From Rhodothermales bacterium (GTDB taxonomy: Bacteria > Bacteroidota > Rhodothermia > Rhodothermales > Bin80): DNA of 64,000 bases. Location: assembly GCA_022822185.1 (NCBI GenBank), contig JAJECE010000112.1:1-64000 (forward strand). Direction: 5' to 3'. The notes beneath the pieces are model-generated. The model had not been told where the DNA came from and did no database searches. It was given only the letters and a program-made list of their open reading frames with translations. The position numbers and the translations under genes were made by a program. Below, one piece after another: positions 1 through 9,083 of this stretch; position 1 is the first letter of the stretch, and each line of letters opens with the position of its first letter.

Positions 1-180
1 GTTATGCACGATGGTGCGACCCAAGCAAGGGAGCCGGCTGCGTTAATACACACGGTCGGATCCGTGCAGGGCATCCACGGAACCCCGTGCCCCTACCACG
101 ATGAACGGTTCGCTTGGGATGGAAGGATCCCGAACAGAGTCGGATGCAAAAATGGAAGTTTTTGAGCAAAATTAACTATG
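1..180. other. left-edge non-coding stretch
   Basis: I see no gene here. On the minus strand it follows the premature end of the ATPase gene at 181-819, and no frame resumes the missing C-terminal half of that protein. A 7-base inverted repeat (ATTAACT / AGTTAAT, 171-190) straddles the stop codon and is followed on the minus strand by four T residues, so it could act as a weak terminator. Confidence 0.5.
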
Positions 181-819
181 TCAAGTTAATCTATTTTGCA
201 ACAGGCAGACCTCGCTGGTCGTAGATAAACCGCCTGCCGCCAGAATAATGGGACGATTCACCTCTCCATTGTGAATTTTGTCTAGAACAATCTTGGCCCG
301 AGGATGATGTTCGTTCGGGATTTTTTCTGCCACTGTTTGTGCTTCGTCTAAAATGAGTACCAGTGCATTCTCTCCATCATTTAGCACCTCCAGTGTGGTG
401 CGGGGGGCATGTACTTTTCTGGATTCATATGCTCCGCTACCCTTTGCGCTTCCCAATCCTAAAAGACCTGCTTCCCCCTCCGCGGCCGTGCTCCACCCAC
501 TCTCTTTCTGCACCGGATCCCTGTCCTGCCCCAATGCGTCAAGCAGCTCGTTCGCATTCCAGAAGACTTCGGGTGTAATCCGCGCAGTCTGCCATTTCTT
601 CGCCGCCGCCACTTCCTGACATTTGGCAAGCAGGGCGGTCTTGCCAGAGCCAGGAGCTCCCTGAATCAGGAAGATCGTACCTGCTCCCTTCTTTGCCGCA
701 TCCATCGCCTCCGAAAATTTTTGCAATGCCCCTGTTCGTCCGTGAAAATGCTTGGCGGGGCCCCTGTCACGTATGCTGGGACCTCGCGGGGCAATATCGG
801 AATAATCACTCATGGTCAT
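181..819 (-). pseudogene. C-terminally truncated AAA/STAND-like P-loop ATPase
   Basis: The 212-residue product is clearly related to the ATPases at 7169-8278 (369 aa) and 54482-55744 (420 aa). It has the N-terminal KHFHGR box (about residues 23-28, reminiscent of the FxGR box that precedes the P-loop in ORC/STAND ATPases), a Walker A GAPGSGKT (54-61) and a Walker B ending LILDEAQ (about 155-161). It ends right after the sensor-1-like strand (ILAAGG) and lacks the roughly 160-residue lid and winged-helix-like C-terminal part of its relatives. Between the two Walker motifs it has a Gly/Ser-rich insert not shared with the copy at 7169. It is either a decayed copy or a deliberately short P-loop protein; the abrupt end inside the ATPase core favours decay. 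Two ATG codons (819, 813) are possible starts. The cellular role is unknown. Confidence 0.65.
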
Positions 820-1113
820 AAACGTCTTACATCAAAAAACGGATTCCGCCCTAAAACTGTTCCCCTGAACCACAAAAATGCACACATCGGCTGGACATAC
901 CTGATCTGAACAGGTTTAGCGGGATGGTGCATCTCAATGGGACCCGAATACTCCCTATAAAATCAGGATTTTCCAAAAATCATCGTTTTGACAACTGATC
1001 CTCCCAAATTACATGACTTTCTGGTTTTTCGGGAACTCATTGGACCGCTTTCGCACCAGTTTGTGGATGGCAGTGGCTGACCTCATCAAATCTGCACCAG
1101 CGATCGTTCGCCC
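820..1113. other. intergenic region, nothing recognised
   Basis: About 290 bases between the start of the truncated ATPase gene and the end of the photolyase gene, both on the minus strand. It presumably carries the ATPase promoter. I see no ORF, RNA gene or strong hairpin. Confidence 0.4.
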
Positions 1114-2556
1114 CTATTGATATTGGTATCTGCCGTAAATCGCCAATGCCCGCTCTCTTCCGAACCCTAAATCAATCATCGGATCCGGATAAGTCTGATC
1201 CGGTGACAGGTTCCATGATTTTGGAACCGCCTCAAAATAACTTCGCGCATCCTCATGAGGGTCCAAACGCCCCTCCGCAATAAACCGGTCCCTGTAACCG
1301 TGGTCGGAATCAAATTTTTTGGCCTGAATCTCAGGATTGTAAATTCGAAAATACGGCGCAGCATCCGGCCCTGAACCCGCTGCCCACTGCCAGCCCATCG
1401 CATTGGCGGCAATGTCCCAGTCAATCAGACACTCCCGAAACCACGCCTCCCCGACTCTCCAGTGCGTCATCAGATGTTTGGTCAGAAAACTTGCAACCAG
1501 CATGCGTGTGCGATTATGCATTGTGCCGGTCACATACATTTCGCGCATTGCAGCGTCGATCATCTCAATCCCGGTCATGCCCCGCCGCCATATCTCCGCA
1601 TCGTCATTGTCCTCACGCCACGGGAACTTATCCCACTCCAGCCGCCAGTTCGCATTCACGATATGGGGGGTATGATAGAGAAGATGGTAGGCAAATTCAC
1701 GCCAAACCAATTCCTTCAGAAAATGCTCCGCCTCCTCTCGGTTTTTGGCCATGTGCAGTGCATTTACGCCGGCACGCCAGATGGTGCCGGGGGAGATCTC
1801 TCCGTAAGCCAGATTCTCAGACAGCCCTGAGGTTGCTTTTCGGCCTGGATAATTTCTGTCTGATTTATAGCAATGGATGGAGGTTTCTGTAAAGTGATCC
1901 AGACGGTCATGGGCGGCCTGTTCCCCGACCCTTGCAAAACGGGCAACCACTGCTGCACCGCGGTGCATCGCAGCACCAAGTTTCCAGTCCGCAAGCAAAT
2001 CACTGCGCGGCCAGTCCTGCGGGGGGGATAAATCGTCCGGAATACTTAAAGGAAACAGTGGCACCCCTCGACCTTGTACTGCCCGCCAAAAAGGCGTATA
2101 CACACGGTAGTAACCGCCCTTCTGCGTACGTACAGTCCACGGTTCAAACAATAGACTTGCATTCACATCCTGAACCTCCACCCTCTGTGCAGCCAGGCCC
2201 GCCCGCACCGCTTCATCTCTTTCCATGGACTGCTGATCATAAAGTCTGGACCAGACAATGCGTTTTGCCCCCGTCTCCCGAATCAATTCCTGAAGGACTT
2301 CCAGTGCATTCCCCCTGCGCAAGAGTAAACGACTATTGCGTTGTTTCAGACTGCCCGCCAAAGAGCGTAAACTCTCGCCAAGCCTCCATTTTGGTGCTGC
2401 ACCATAGGTAGACTCAATCAGGGGGTCAAGGATAAATACCGGCCAAACCGGACCCGGCACCGCCAGTGCTGCATGCCATGCAGGCTGATCTCTTAAACGA
2501 AGATCACGGCGCAGCCATAAAATGCTGCCTCCCTGCCGAAGCGGACCTGTATTCAT
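1114..2556 (-). CDS. phrB: deoxyribodipyrimidine photo-lyase / cryptochrome family
   Basis: FAD-dependent class I photolyase that repairs UV-induced cyclobutane pyrimidine dimers in DNA using blue light. The N-terminal antenna-chromophore (Rossmann) domain starts with ILWLRRDLRLRD. The C-terminal FAD domain has the signature WQWAAGSGPDAAPYFRIYNP, followed by the usual PEIQAKKFD, and the WDxAANAMGWQW helix that holds flavin. The ORF is open to 2643, but the ATG at 2556 gives 480 residues, the normal family length, with the LWLRRDLR strand close to the N-terminus. The 29 extra upstream codons are Cys/Gly-rich and look non-native. The DUF4399 lipoprotein gene lies just upstream on the same strand, so the two may be co-transcribed. 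A cryptochrome role cannot be excluded, but the motif set fits a CPD photolyase. Confidence 0.93.
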   Translation of the reverse strand: MNTGPLRQGGSILWLRRDLRLRDQPAWHAALAVPGPVWPVFILDPLIESTYGAAPKWRLGESLRSLAGSLKQRNSRLLLRRGNALEVLQELIRETGAKRIVWSRLYDQQSMERDEAVRAGLAAQRVEVQDVNASLLFEPWTVRTQKGGYYRVYTPFWRAVQGRGVPLFPLSIPDDLSPPQDWPRSDLLADWKLGAAMHRGAAVVARFARVGEQAAHDRLDHFTETSIHCYKSDRNYPGRKATSGLSENLAYGEISPGTIWRAGVNALHMAKNREEAEHFLKELVWREFAYHLLYHTPHIVNANWRLEWDKFPWREDNDDAEIWRRGMTGIEMIDAAMREMYVTGTMHNRTRMLVASFLTKHLMTHWRVGEAWFRECLIDWDIAANAMGWQWAAGSGPDAAPYFRIYNPEIQAKKFDSDHGYRDRFIAEGRLDPHEDARSYFEAVPKSWNLSPDQTYPDPMIDLGFGRERALAIYGRYQYQ

Positions 2557-2673
2557 TCGCTCTCTGTAATCAATTTCGTCAACATCCTGCGACAGACAGG
2601 ATGCTCCCGCCCCGCAGCAACCTGCCTTGGCGTAACCCGCCACAGCACAAGTGGATGGCGGCCGCAGTTCACA

Positions 2674-3138
2674 CTACTCAACCATGATAGTCACCGGTTC
2701 CGACATCACCGGCGGATCATGCGGAGTATGGGTATAATCGCCCAGGAGTAACTGAAGCGTATAGGTGCCTGGACTTAACTCCAATGTCGTTTCCGTTTGA
2801 CCAAGTCCAAAATGGATATGGGTCGAATCGGCGGGAATCGGCATATTCATGTCGGGAAGTGCCGCCGCATTCACCAGTAAATGATGATGCCCCGAATTGG
2901 GGAATTCAATCCCGGCCGGAGCAACCCCCATACCGGATAAGCCAAACTTGACCGTTACCATTCCACTCTGCACAACATCTCCGTCCTGCGGTGCAATGAT
3001 ATAGGCGGACGCATCCTCCGGCGACTCAGGCCGAGCATACGCGGTTGCAGCCCCTGCTTCGGAGTCCGTTGATGCCTCCTGCGTTTCCGGTTGGCAGGCG
3101 GTAATAAGAAATAATGGCAATATCCAGTGCATTCGCAT
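2674..3138 (-). CDS. DUF4399 domain lipoprotein
   Basis: 154-residue exported lipoprotein. The N-terminus has a short hydrophobic signal ending in the lipobox LITAC (Cys about residue 15), followed by a Glu/Ser/Ala-rich linker. The rest matches DUF4399: 'IAPQDGDVVQSG', 'VKFGLSGMGVAPAG' and the 'NSGHHHLLV' His cluster, then 'HIHFGLGQTE' and a C-terminal beta-sandwich strand pattern ('GTYTLQLLLGDYTHTPHDP'). The family is known only by sequence; the conserved histidines suggest metal binding at the cell surface or in the periplasm, which is inference. Its start codon lies 5' to 5' with the tsaE gene on the other strand, so the two share a short divergent promoter region. Confidence 0.85.
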   Translation of the reverse strand: MRMHWILPLFLITACQPETQEASTDSEAGAATAYARPESPEDASAYIIAPQDGDVVQSGMVTVKFGLSGMGVAPAGIEFPNSGHHHLLVNAAALPDMNMPIPADSTHIHFGLGQTETTLELSPGTYTLQLLLGDYTHTPHDPPVMSEPVTIMVE

Positions 3139-3242
3139 GGTTCAGGAGTTTTATTGTTCTCCAAAGATACAGCAGATTTGCGAACTCTCGGCAACCGTCT
3201 GCTGCCTTCCGCGTTGCACAGCGCAAGAATCTCTGTAACGAC

Positions 3243-3731
3243 TTGGTTGATCTGGTAACTTCCAGCCCCTCTGAAACCCAATCTCTTGGACTGCGGATTG
3301 GGTCGTGGCTCCCCGATTCATCAATCCTGGGACTTGACGGCCCGCTTGGAGCGGGCAAAACCTGCTTTGTGCAGGGTCTCGCTCAGGGACTTGGTATTCC
3401 TCCTTCAACGCATGTGGTCAGCCCGGCCTATACCCTGATTCAGGAGTATCCTCTGAATGGTCAAACGCTGGTCCACATTGATTTTTACCGGTTAGAAACC
3501 TTGACGGACGGGGATTACATGCTCTTTCAGGAACTGTTCGAAAACCCAAGTCACATCCTCGTTGTGGAATGGGCCTCCAAATTTCTGCACAAATTGGCAA
3601 CCGGGTTTTTACAAATTTCCATTTCACCCGGACAGGATCCCAATCTGAGAAACTTCAGCATATCCTCCACATCTCCCCATTACCGGGAATTGCTCAATAA
3701 ACTGTCAACGCATGCAAACCCTGCTCCTTGA
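3243..3731 (+). CDS. tsaE: tRNA t6A biosynthesis ATPase TsaE
   Basis: P-loop ATPase that works with TsaB and TsaD to make N6-threonylcarbamoyladenosine at position 37 of ANN-decoding tRNAs. The protein shows Walker A GPLGAGKT, then VVSPAYTLIQEY and the family motif LVHIDFYRLE, and ends with ILVVEWASKF; all are diagnostic. The ORF is open back to an ATG at 3114, but that would overlap the 5' end of the divergent lipoprotein gene and add about 43 residues of non-conserved sequence. A TTG at 3243 gives a 162-residue protein of typical length, so I prefer it, with low certainty. The 3' end overlaps tsaB by about 20 bases, implying translational coupling in a tsaE-tsaB-tsaD operon. Confidence 0.9.
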   Translation: MVDLVTSSPSETQSLGLRIGSWLPDSSILGLDGPLGAGKTCFVQGLAQGLGIPPSTHVVSPAYTLIQEYPLNGQTLVHIDFYRLETLTDGDYMLFQELFENPSHILVVEWASKFLHKLATGFLQISISPGQDPNLRNFSISSTSPHYRELLNKLSTHANPAP

Positions 3732-4350
3732 TACATCCGGTCCCTTTACCACGGTCCTGATCACAAAGGATACGACGCTCTCCACCAGCTGTATACTTCG
3801 TGATCGCCCTGCAGAACACCTGCACGAACAAATCCAAACCGCACTGGACACCATTCATGGTTCCCCGCGGGATCTGAACCGGATCGCCGTAGTCGTCGGC
3901 CCAGGCTCCTGGACCGGCCTGAATATCGGTGTAACTGCGGCAAAAACCCTCGCACAGGTTCTGCAAATCCCGCTTATCCCTCTCTATACCCTGGACGTAT
4001 TGGCAGCGAGTGAGGGCAAACCTTCCTGGACACTCATGAATGCCGGACGCAGCCAGTGCTACTACGCACAGCATTCCACCTCTGGTTCTTCGGAGATGGC
4101 CGTGGCACCCATTGACACGGTGACCCGGCAGATCCATACAGATCCGGATTTAATCCGCATTCTTGAATACGGGGATACCTTTAAGGAACGATTTCCGGGA
4201 AACAAAATGTACCGATCTGTGGATCGCCTTCCGCCAGATGCTTTGGTTAAGGCTATGCATTCCGCCTCGGGGATCCAGGGGGCCAACATCAAATCACTCA
4301 CACCTGCCTACCTGCAGCCGTCTCATGTCGAACAAGATGCATCCCGATGA
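3712..4350 (+). CDS. tsaB: tRNA t6A biosynthesis scaffold TsaB
   Basis: ASKHA-fold partner of TsaD in the threonylcarbamoyl-transfer complex. The N-terminus MQTLLLDTSG, the central 'VVVGPGSWTGLNIGV' and following 'KTLAQVLQIPLIPLYTLD' are typical of TsaB, as is the 212-residue length. TsaB lacks the metal-binding histidines of TsaD and is regarded as a non-catalytic dimerisation platform. It overlaps the end of tsaE and is followed after 3 bases by tsaD, so the three genes form one tight operon. In many genomes these genes are scattered; here all complex components except the upstream enzyme TsaC are together. Confidence 0.93.
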   Translation: MQTLLLDTSGPFTTVLITKDTTLSTSCILRDRPAEHLHEQIQTALDTIHGSPRDLNRIAVVVGPGSWTGLNIGVTAAKTLAQVLQIPLIPLYTLDVLAASEGKPSWTLMNAGRSQCYYAQHSTSGSSEMAVAPIDTVTRQIHTDPDLIRILEYGDTFKERFPGNKMYRSVDRLPPDALVKAMHSASGIQGANIKSLTPAYLQPSHVEQDASR

Positions 4351-4353
4351 TCC

Positions 4354-5388
4354 ATGCTGATTTTAGGGATTGACACATCCTGTGACGATACGGGGGCGGC
4401 GGTCGTAGAGGACGGGCACCAAGTACTCTCCAATATTATTGCATCGCAATACGAAGCGCATGAACGCTTTGGAGGGGTTGTTCCCGTGATTGCGGCCCGG
4501 GAACATACCGCGAACATCAGTTTTATCCTCGAGTCCGCACTGGAAACGGCCCGGATTTCGTTCGCAGATCTTGATGCAGTGGCCGTGTCCCATCACCAGG
4601 GACTGATGCTGTCACTAGTGGTGGGAGTCTCCGCTGCTAAGTCCATTGCTCTGGCCTGTGATATCCCGCTGATCGGAATCCATCATCTGGAGGGGCATAT
4701 TTACTCAAACCTCATGGGACGCTCCGATGAACTTCGCTTTCCGTTCCTGTGCCTCACGGTTGCAGGAGGGCACACCCTCCTGCTCAAGGTCGTTTCTCAT
4801 GGCACCTACGAACTGCTCGGCCATACACGGGATGACGCGGCCGGGGAGGTTCTGGATAAGGTCGCCCGGCATCTGAACCTCGGCTATCCCGGTGGTGCCG
4901 CCATTGAGAAACTCGCCAAAGATGGAAATCTGCACGCCTATTCCTTCCCCCGCCCGCTGATGAACCGCCCCGATGGGGAGTTCAGTTTTAGTGGATTAAA
5001 AACCGCCGTCACCGCCGCAATTGACCGGGATCCCGACCTGAATCAGGCAGACCTGTGTGCAAGCTTTCAGCAGGCAATCATTGATCTGCTGGTTTCCAAA
5101 ACCATGCGCATTGCACAAAAGCATCAACTCCGCCAGATTACACTGGCCGGCGGGGTTGCACTCAATACACCGCTGCGAAAAGCGCTGCAGCATGCCGCAC
5201 AAGAACATGAATACCAAATTTTTGCTCCGCCCAGGGACCTGTGCATGGATAACGGAGCCATGGTCGCCGGCGCAGCCTATTACCTCTATCAGGAACGCGG
5301 CCCGGACCCGCTCAGCATTGCTGCGCTTGCGAACGCTCCACTCGGAAAAACGGGAGTTCGATACCGCCATGAAAGCAAATACAAATAG
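4354..5388 (+). CDS. tsaD: tRNA N6-adenosine threonylcarbamoyltransferase TsaD
   Basis: Catalytic subunit that transfers the threonylcarbamoyl group from threonylcarbamoyl-AMP to A37 of tRNA in the cytoplasm. The 344-residue protein begins with LGIDTSCDDT, has VVPVIAAREH, and contains the metal-binding HHLEGH (His111 and His115), followed by FPFLCLTVAGGHT and the C-terminal 'LAGGVALNT' and 'CMDNGAMVA' ATP-site motifs. Everything expected for an active enzyme is present. It is the last gene of the tsaE-tsaB-tsaD operon and is convergent with xylB, with only 3 bases between the stop codons; I see no hairpin there. Confidence 0.96.
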   Translation: MLILGIDTSCDDTGAAVVEDGHQVLSNIIASQYEAHERFGGVVPVIAAREHTANISFILESALETARISFADLDAVAVSHHQGLMLSLVVGVSAAKSIALACDIPLIGIHHLEGHIYSNLMGRSDELRFPFLCLTVAGGHTLLLKVVSHGTYELLGHTRDDAAGEVLDKVARHLNLGYPGGAAIEKLAKDGNLHAYSFPRPLMNRPDGEFSFSGLKTAVTAAIDRDPDLNQADLCASFQQAIIDLLVSKTMRIAQKHQLRQITLAGGVALNTPLRKALQHAAQEHEYQIFAPPRDLCMDNGAMVAGAAYYLYQERGPDPLSIAALANAPLGKTGVRYRHESKYK

Positions 5389-5391
5389 AGA

Positions 5392-6876
5392 TTACTCGTT
5401 GTAAACCCCTTTCAGACGGGGATAGAGTTCCTTAAACTGCTCGTGCAGGCGGGCATATTCGGCTTCCGCCTCTCCAGGCGAGGATTGTTCCTGAACCGTG
5501 ATGGTTGCATCACAGGCCGTTTGCACGGAATCCCAGATTCCTGCCCCGGTCCCTGCCAGCAATGCGGCCCCCATGGCCGCGCCCTCGGTCACTTCAACCA
5601 CACTCAGCGGATGTCGCATGATATCCGAGAGGATCTGGCGCCATAATGGACTCTTTGCCCCGCCACCGGAAATCCTGATCCGTCTGGGAACCGGCAACCC
5701 CGCATCATGGAGAAGTTGCAGATTATCTCTTAATCCGTACGCAACGCCCTCAAGAACAGCCCTGGTAAGATGACCACGGGTATGCCGTGCGGTCAACCCG
5801 ATGAAACTGCCCCGGACCAGCGGGTCTGCGTGGGGGGTACGCTCACCACTGAGATAGGGCAAAAAGAACAGCCCTTCGCTTCCAGACGCTACCGTGGCCG
5901 CTTCCGCAAGCAACTGCTCAAAAGAAATGTCTCTTGCAAGCGTATCCCGGTACCATTGAAGGCTCCCTGCTGCGCTGAGCATGACCCCCATCATATGCCA
6001 GGTTTCAGGTACGGCATGCGGGAAGGCATGAGCGCGTCCGCGTGATTCCGTGCGAGGATGATTTGAAGGGGCAAACACCACGCCGGATGTGCCCAGCGTC
6101 ACGGCCCAGGTATCCGGATGAATTGCCCCGACCCCCACTGCCTGTGCCGCCTGATCTCCGCCGCCTGCATAAATGGGGGTCCCCTTCAGAAGGCCCGTCT
6201 CCGATGCACAGGATGAATCCACCGTACCTGTCTTCTGCGTTCCCTCGCAGGTTGGCGGAAGCCAGTCTTCCGGGATCTCAAGATCTTCGAGCAAATCCGC
6301 CGCCCATGTGCGGGTTGCAAGATCCAGCAGCAAGGTCCCTCCTGCCCCGGCCCGATCCGTTGCATAGGTACCGCTGAGTTTCCATCGGATATAATCTTTC
6401 GGGAGCAGGACCTGGGCAACTTTTGCGAAGCACTCTGGCTCACGATCCCGAACCCATAAAAGCTTGGGGGCAGTAAACCCCGTAAAGGCATCATTGCCGG
6501 TAGTTGCAACCAGGCGATCCAGCCCGATCCGTTCACGGATCAGGTCGCACTGCGCACCCGCCCTGCCATCATTCCACAACATAGCAGGGCGGAGCACTTC
6601 TCCGCTAGCATCCAGAAGAACCAGACCATGCATCTGCCCGGTTAGTCCAATCGCCTGTACGGCATTTGCATCTACGGATGCCAGAACGCTGCGAATGCTC
6701 TCACACATGGCCTGCCACCAGTCTGCGGGATCCTGTTCACTCCAAAGCGGAAACGGGCTGGACAACTGGTGTTCATTGGATGCCTGCGCAAGGACTGCAC
6801 CCTCCGAATTGATACAGACGGCCTTTGATGCTGTGGTGGAGACATCAAGGCCAAGAATACATGGAAGTGGTGACAT
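5392..6876 (-). CDS. xylB: xylulokinase (FGGY carbohydrate kinase)
   Basis: 494-residue FGGY kinase, predicted to phosphorylate D-xylulose to xylulose-5-phosphate for the pentose phosphate pathway. It has LGLDVSTTASKA near the N-terminus, TGQMHG in the sugar-binding region, GGGDQAAQ with the catalytic Asp, LSGERTP and the C-terminal ATP-binding ISGGGAKS. TGQMHG and GGGDQA are more typical of xylulokinases than of glycerol or gluconate kinases. A xylose-isomerase-like TIM-barrel gene is present in this window but 45 kb away (51216-52376), so there is no classical xylAB operon. Neighbours do not give further support for the substrate, and another ketopentose is possible. Confidence 0.88.
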   Translation of the reverse strand: MSPLPCILGLDVSTTASKAVCINSEGAVLAQASNEHQLSSPFPLWSEQDPADWWQAMCESIRSVLASVDANAVQAIGLTGQMHGLVLLDASGEVLRPAMLWNDGRAGAQCDLIRERIGLDRLVATTGNDAFTGFTAPKLLWVRDREPECFAKVAQVLLPKDYIRWKLSGTYATDRAGAGGTLLLDLATRTWAADLLEDLEIPEDWLPPTCEGTQKTGTVDSSCASETGLLKGTPIYAGGGDQAAQAVGVGAIHPDTWAVTLGTSGVVFAPSNHPRTESRGRAHAFPHAVPETWHMMGVMLSAAGSLQWYRDTLARDISFEQLLAEAATVASGSEGLFFLPYLSGERTPHADPLVRGSFIGLTARHTRGHLTRAVLEGVAYGLRDNLQLLHDAGLPVPRRIRISGGGAKSPLWRQILSDIMRHPLSVVEVTEGAAMGAALLAGTGAGIWDSVQTACDATITVQEQSSPGEAEAEYARLHEQFKELYPRLKGVYNE

Positions 6877-7168
6877 GGGATAATGAGGTTATTTAGCGGG
6901 AAGAAAGGCGCAATTTAAGGAGTTTGTACGCATGGGCATCTAAAAACGACACAAATCTCCCACGGTTTGCAAGGAAACATCCCCAACAGCGTGCATGTGT
7001 TCCTATGATCTTATCGGGCGGCAGGTGTCTGCCAGACCAGAAGATGCTTCAATCACTTTGGTCACTCACATATCTAAGCCCCACTGAAACCTATTCCCAC
7101 GCTCAAAGTTGATCTGATGTCCGAGTTATAAGTAATAATCTCGTTAAGTATAGCCGCCTCGCAGCACA
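6877..7168. other. divergent intergenic region
   Basis: About 290 bases between the divergent xylB and the second KxFHGR ATPase gene. It must carry both promoters. I see no convincing consensus boxes, RNA gene or repeat. Confidence 0.4.
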
Positions 7169-8278
7169 ATGAGTAAACCCCGAAACACATCTCCTGCTCC
7201 AGTGGATAACCTTAAGGAAGCGAAGCACTTCCATGGAAGAAGGCGAATATTACGCAAACTCGAAGAACATATGGAACAGATCACCCAGGGAGAGTCTGGA
7301 ACCACCATCCTGATTCAGGCGGAGGCCGGCGCAGGCAAGACCGGCCTGCTGGGTGCGGTTAGGCGGCGGGCCAGATCACGAGGATGGCAGGTTGCCGTCT
7401 TACGGCCACAGGCACTCTGGGACGCAGATGTATTGCGCAGCGCACTAGGACAGTCCGAAGCGGAAACCCTTGGCCCGAACCCGACCGTGATGAGTACGAT
7501 AGATGTCCTCAAAGAGCAACCGCATCCGCTCCTGCTCCTGCTGGACGAAGCAGAGGCACTCCACGAAATACTGCCTGAACATTCGCATGAATTCAAGACT
7601 GCCTCCCGGTGCCTCAGGGCGATCCACAACGGGCAACTGGAGTGCCCTGTTCTGCTCATTGCAGCCGGACAGGCACGGAGCCGTGCCGCCTTTGCGCGGC
7701 TGCATGTGACCAAGTTCTCCTCTGGATGCTACCTTGAACTGGACCCGCTCACCGATGCGGCGTGCCGTGCGGTGATTCAGGACTGGCTCCAGAGAGAAGG
7801 CGGTGCAGAGGGGGATCCCGGTGCGTGGGTGGATGCGATCGCCCCGGAGACCTATGCTTGGCCCCGCCATATCCAGTCCTATGTGGAGCCGGCCGTGGCC
7901 TGGCTGCGCCAACATGGCGGTGTGATGACCCCAGAAGGACTCACAACGGTTCTTGCAGCGGGAGAGGAAAACCGAAAACAATTTTTTGAGGGTCTGATGC
8001 AGGGGATCCCCGAGAAGGATGCCCACTGCATTGCCCAGGCGTTTAAAGATTCGGATCGGGCCTCCGAGTCTGACATCATGGATGCTCTGCGGCAGGACTA
8101 TGACCGGGAGGGTGCACAGGATGCCTATTTCCGTGCGTTGGACGAGGGTATCCTGAAGGAGGCAGTCCCCCGCTATGCGATCCCGATCAAGTCATTCCAT
8201 GATTGGTTTTTGGACAACTATTATTATCCGAACGTCGACCAAACGACGGAGCACGGTAGCGGAGAAGTTGAGCAATGA
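7169..8278 (+). CDS. AAA/STAND-like P-loop ATPase, KxFHGR family (full-length copy)
   Basis: 369-residue cytoplasmic ATPase of unassigned function. Order of elements: KHFHGR box (19-24), Walker A AEAGAGKT (51-58), an RGWQVAVLRPQALW segment, Walker B LLLLLDEAE (about 121-129), a sensor-like VLLIAAGQ, a lid helix region containing AWPRHIQSY, and a winged-helix-like C-terminus near SFHDWFLDNY. The overall plan is that of ORC/STAND-type ATPases. Two relatives occur in this window (181-819, truncated; 54482-55744). No effector domain is fused, unlike typical STAND defence proteins, so a partner would have to be encoded elsewhere. The stop overlaps an ATG (ATGA at 8275) that opens only a 44-codon frame. 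Function not known. Confidence 0.85.
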   Translation: MSKPRNTSPAPVDNLKEAKHFHGRRRILRKLEEHMEQITQGESGTTILIQAEAGAGKTGLLGAVRRRARSRGWQVAVLRPQALWDADVLRSALGQSEAETLGPNPTVMSTIDVLKEQPHPLLLLLDEAEALHEILPEHSHEFKTASRCLRAIHNGQLECPVLLIAAGQARSRAAFARLHVTKFSSGCYLELDPLTDAACRAVIQDWLQREGGAEGDPGAWVDAIAPETYAWPRHIQSYVEPAVAWLRQHGGVMTPEGLTTVLAAGEENRKQFFEGLMQGIPEKDAHCIAQAFKDSDRASESDIMDALRQDYDREGAQDAYFRALDEGILKEAVPRYAIPIKSFHDWFLDNYYYPNVDQTTEHGSGEVEQ

Positions 8279-9083
8279 GCCATGCATCTCCGGTAGGACC
8301 ATCTCATCCGCCCCGCAATGGGCATCTGAATCTTTTTGCCCGGCAGAAAGAAGTGCTCTCTGGATACTCGTCTACCACCCCGACCGCTTCGATGGGATGC
8401 TCCAGAGACATGTATTAGATTTTTCCGATATTAAGTTCTTTGAGCGAGATTCGCCGGCTGCTCTGTTGGGTGCGGAAGCTGGTGAATGCGGTGCTCTCCG
8501 GCATCATCCAGATAATGCGGGAGAATAGAAAAGATAGATCTGGATATCTCCCCGATATTCTATGCCAGCTGCTGATCACCAAACAACTGGCCAACATTAC
8601 CCTGCCGGTGCACGCACGGATCGAAAGCAACACGCGAACAGGGCACCGCCGATGGGCCCTCCGACGCTACATTCGCCAAGCCGTCACCGGAAAAGGGCGG
8701 CAGCACAATGGACAGATGTGTGAAGGCGGTCACAGACCGGATCAACAGGGGACCTATCGCGTCATCATCTCCGCCATCCGCCTCTATTCAACCCCTACCC
8801 GCATAAAGACGAAACATAGACAGCAAGATCGCCCCTGTCCCAGGACAAAATTTGATTTTCGCGGCAATCCTGAGGCAAGCGGGAGCATGCGGACGCGAAT
8901 GTTTCCGTGGTTCAAGACCATAGAGACTCATCGCCAATTCATTCGTACACCGTTCACGGATATACGGAATAAACTGTATCAAACTGCGGAAAAACACCAC
9001 ATTCCTGAGACGTTAAGATGCCGAACACAAAACGGATTGCGTCAAATACAGCTGATGCGGCCTTCAATACACGAAAGGGGATT
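8279..9083. other. 800-base gene-poor stretch, possibly decayed coding DNA
   Basis: No ORF here looks like a real protein. A frame that starts in an ATGA overlap with the ATPase stop codon runs only 44 codons. The computed ORFs of 117 and 215 codons are rich in Arg, His and Ser, have no recognisable motif and overlap one another in different frames. The stretch may hold remains of a former partner gene of the ATPase, but I cannot identify a family. It also contains the promoter of the downstream transporter gene. Confidence 0.4.

Noticed and set aside
3114-3242. Upstream extension of tsaE from the ATG at 3114
   Set aside because: Would overlap the divergent lipoprotein gene start and adds residues unlike any TsaE N-terminus.
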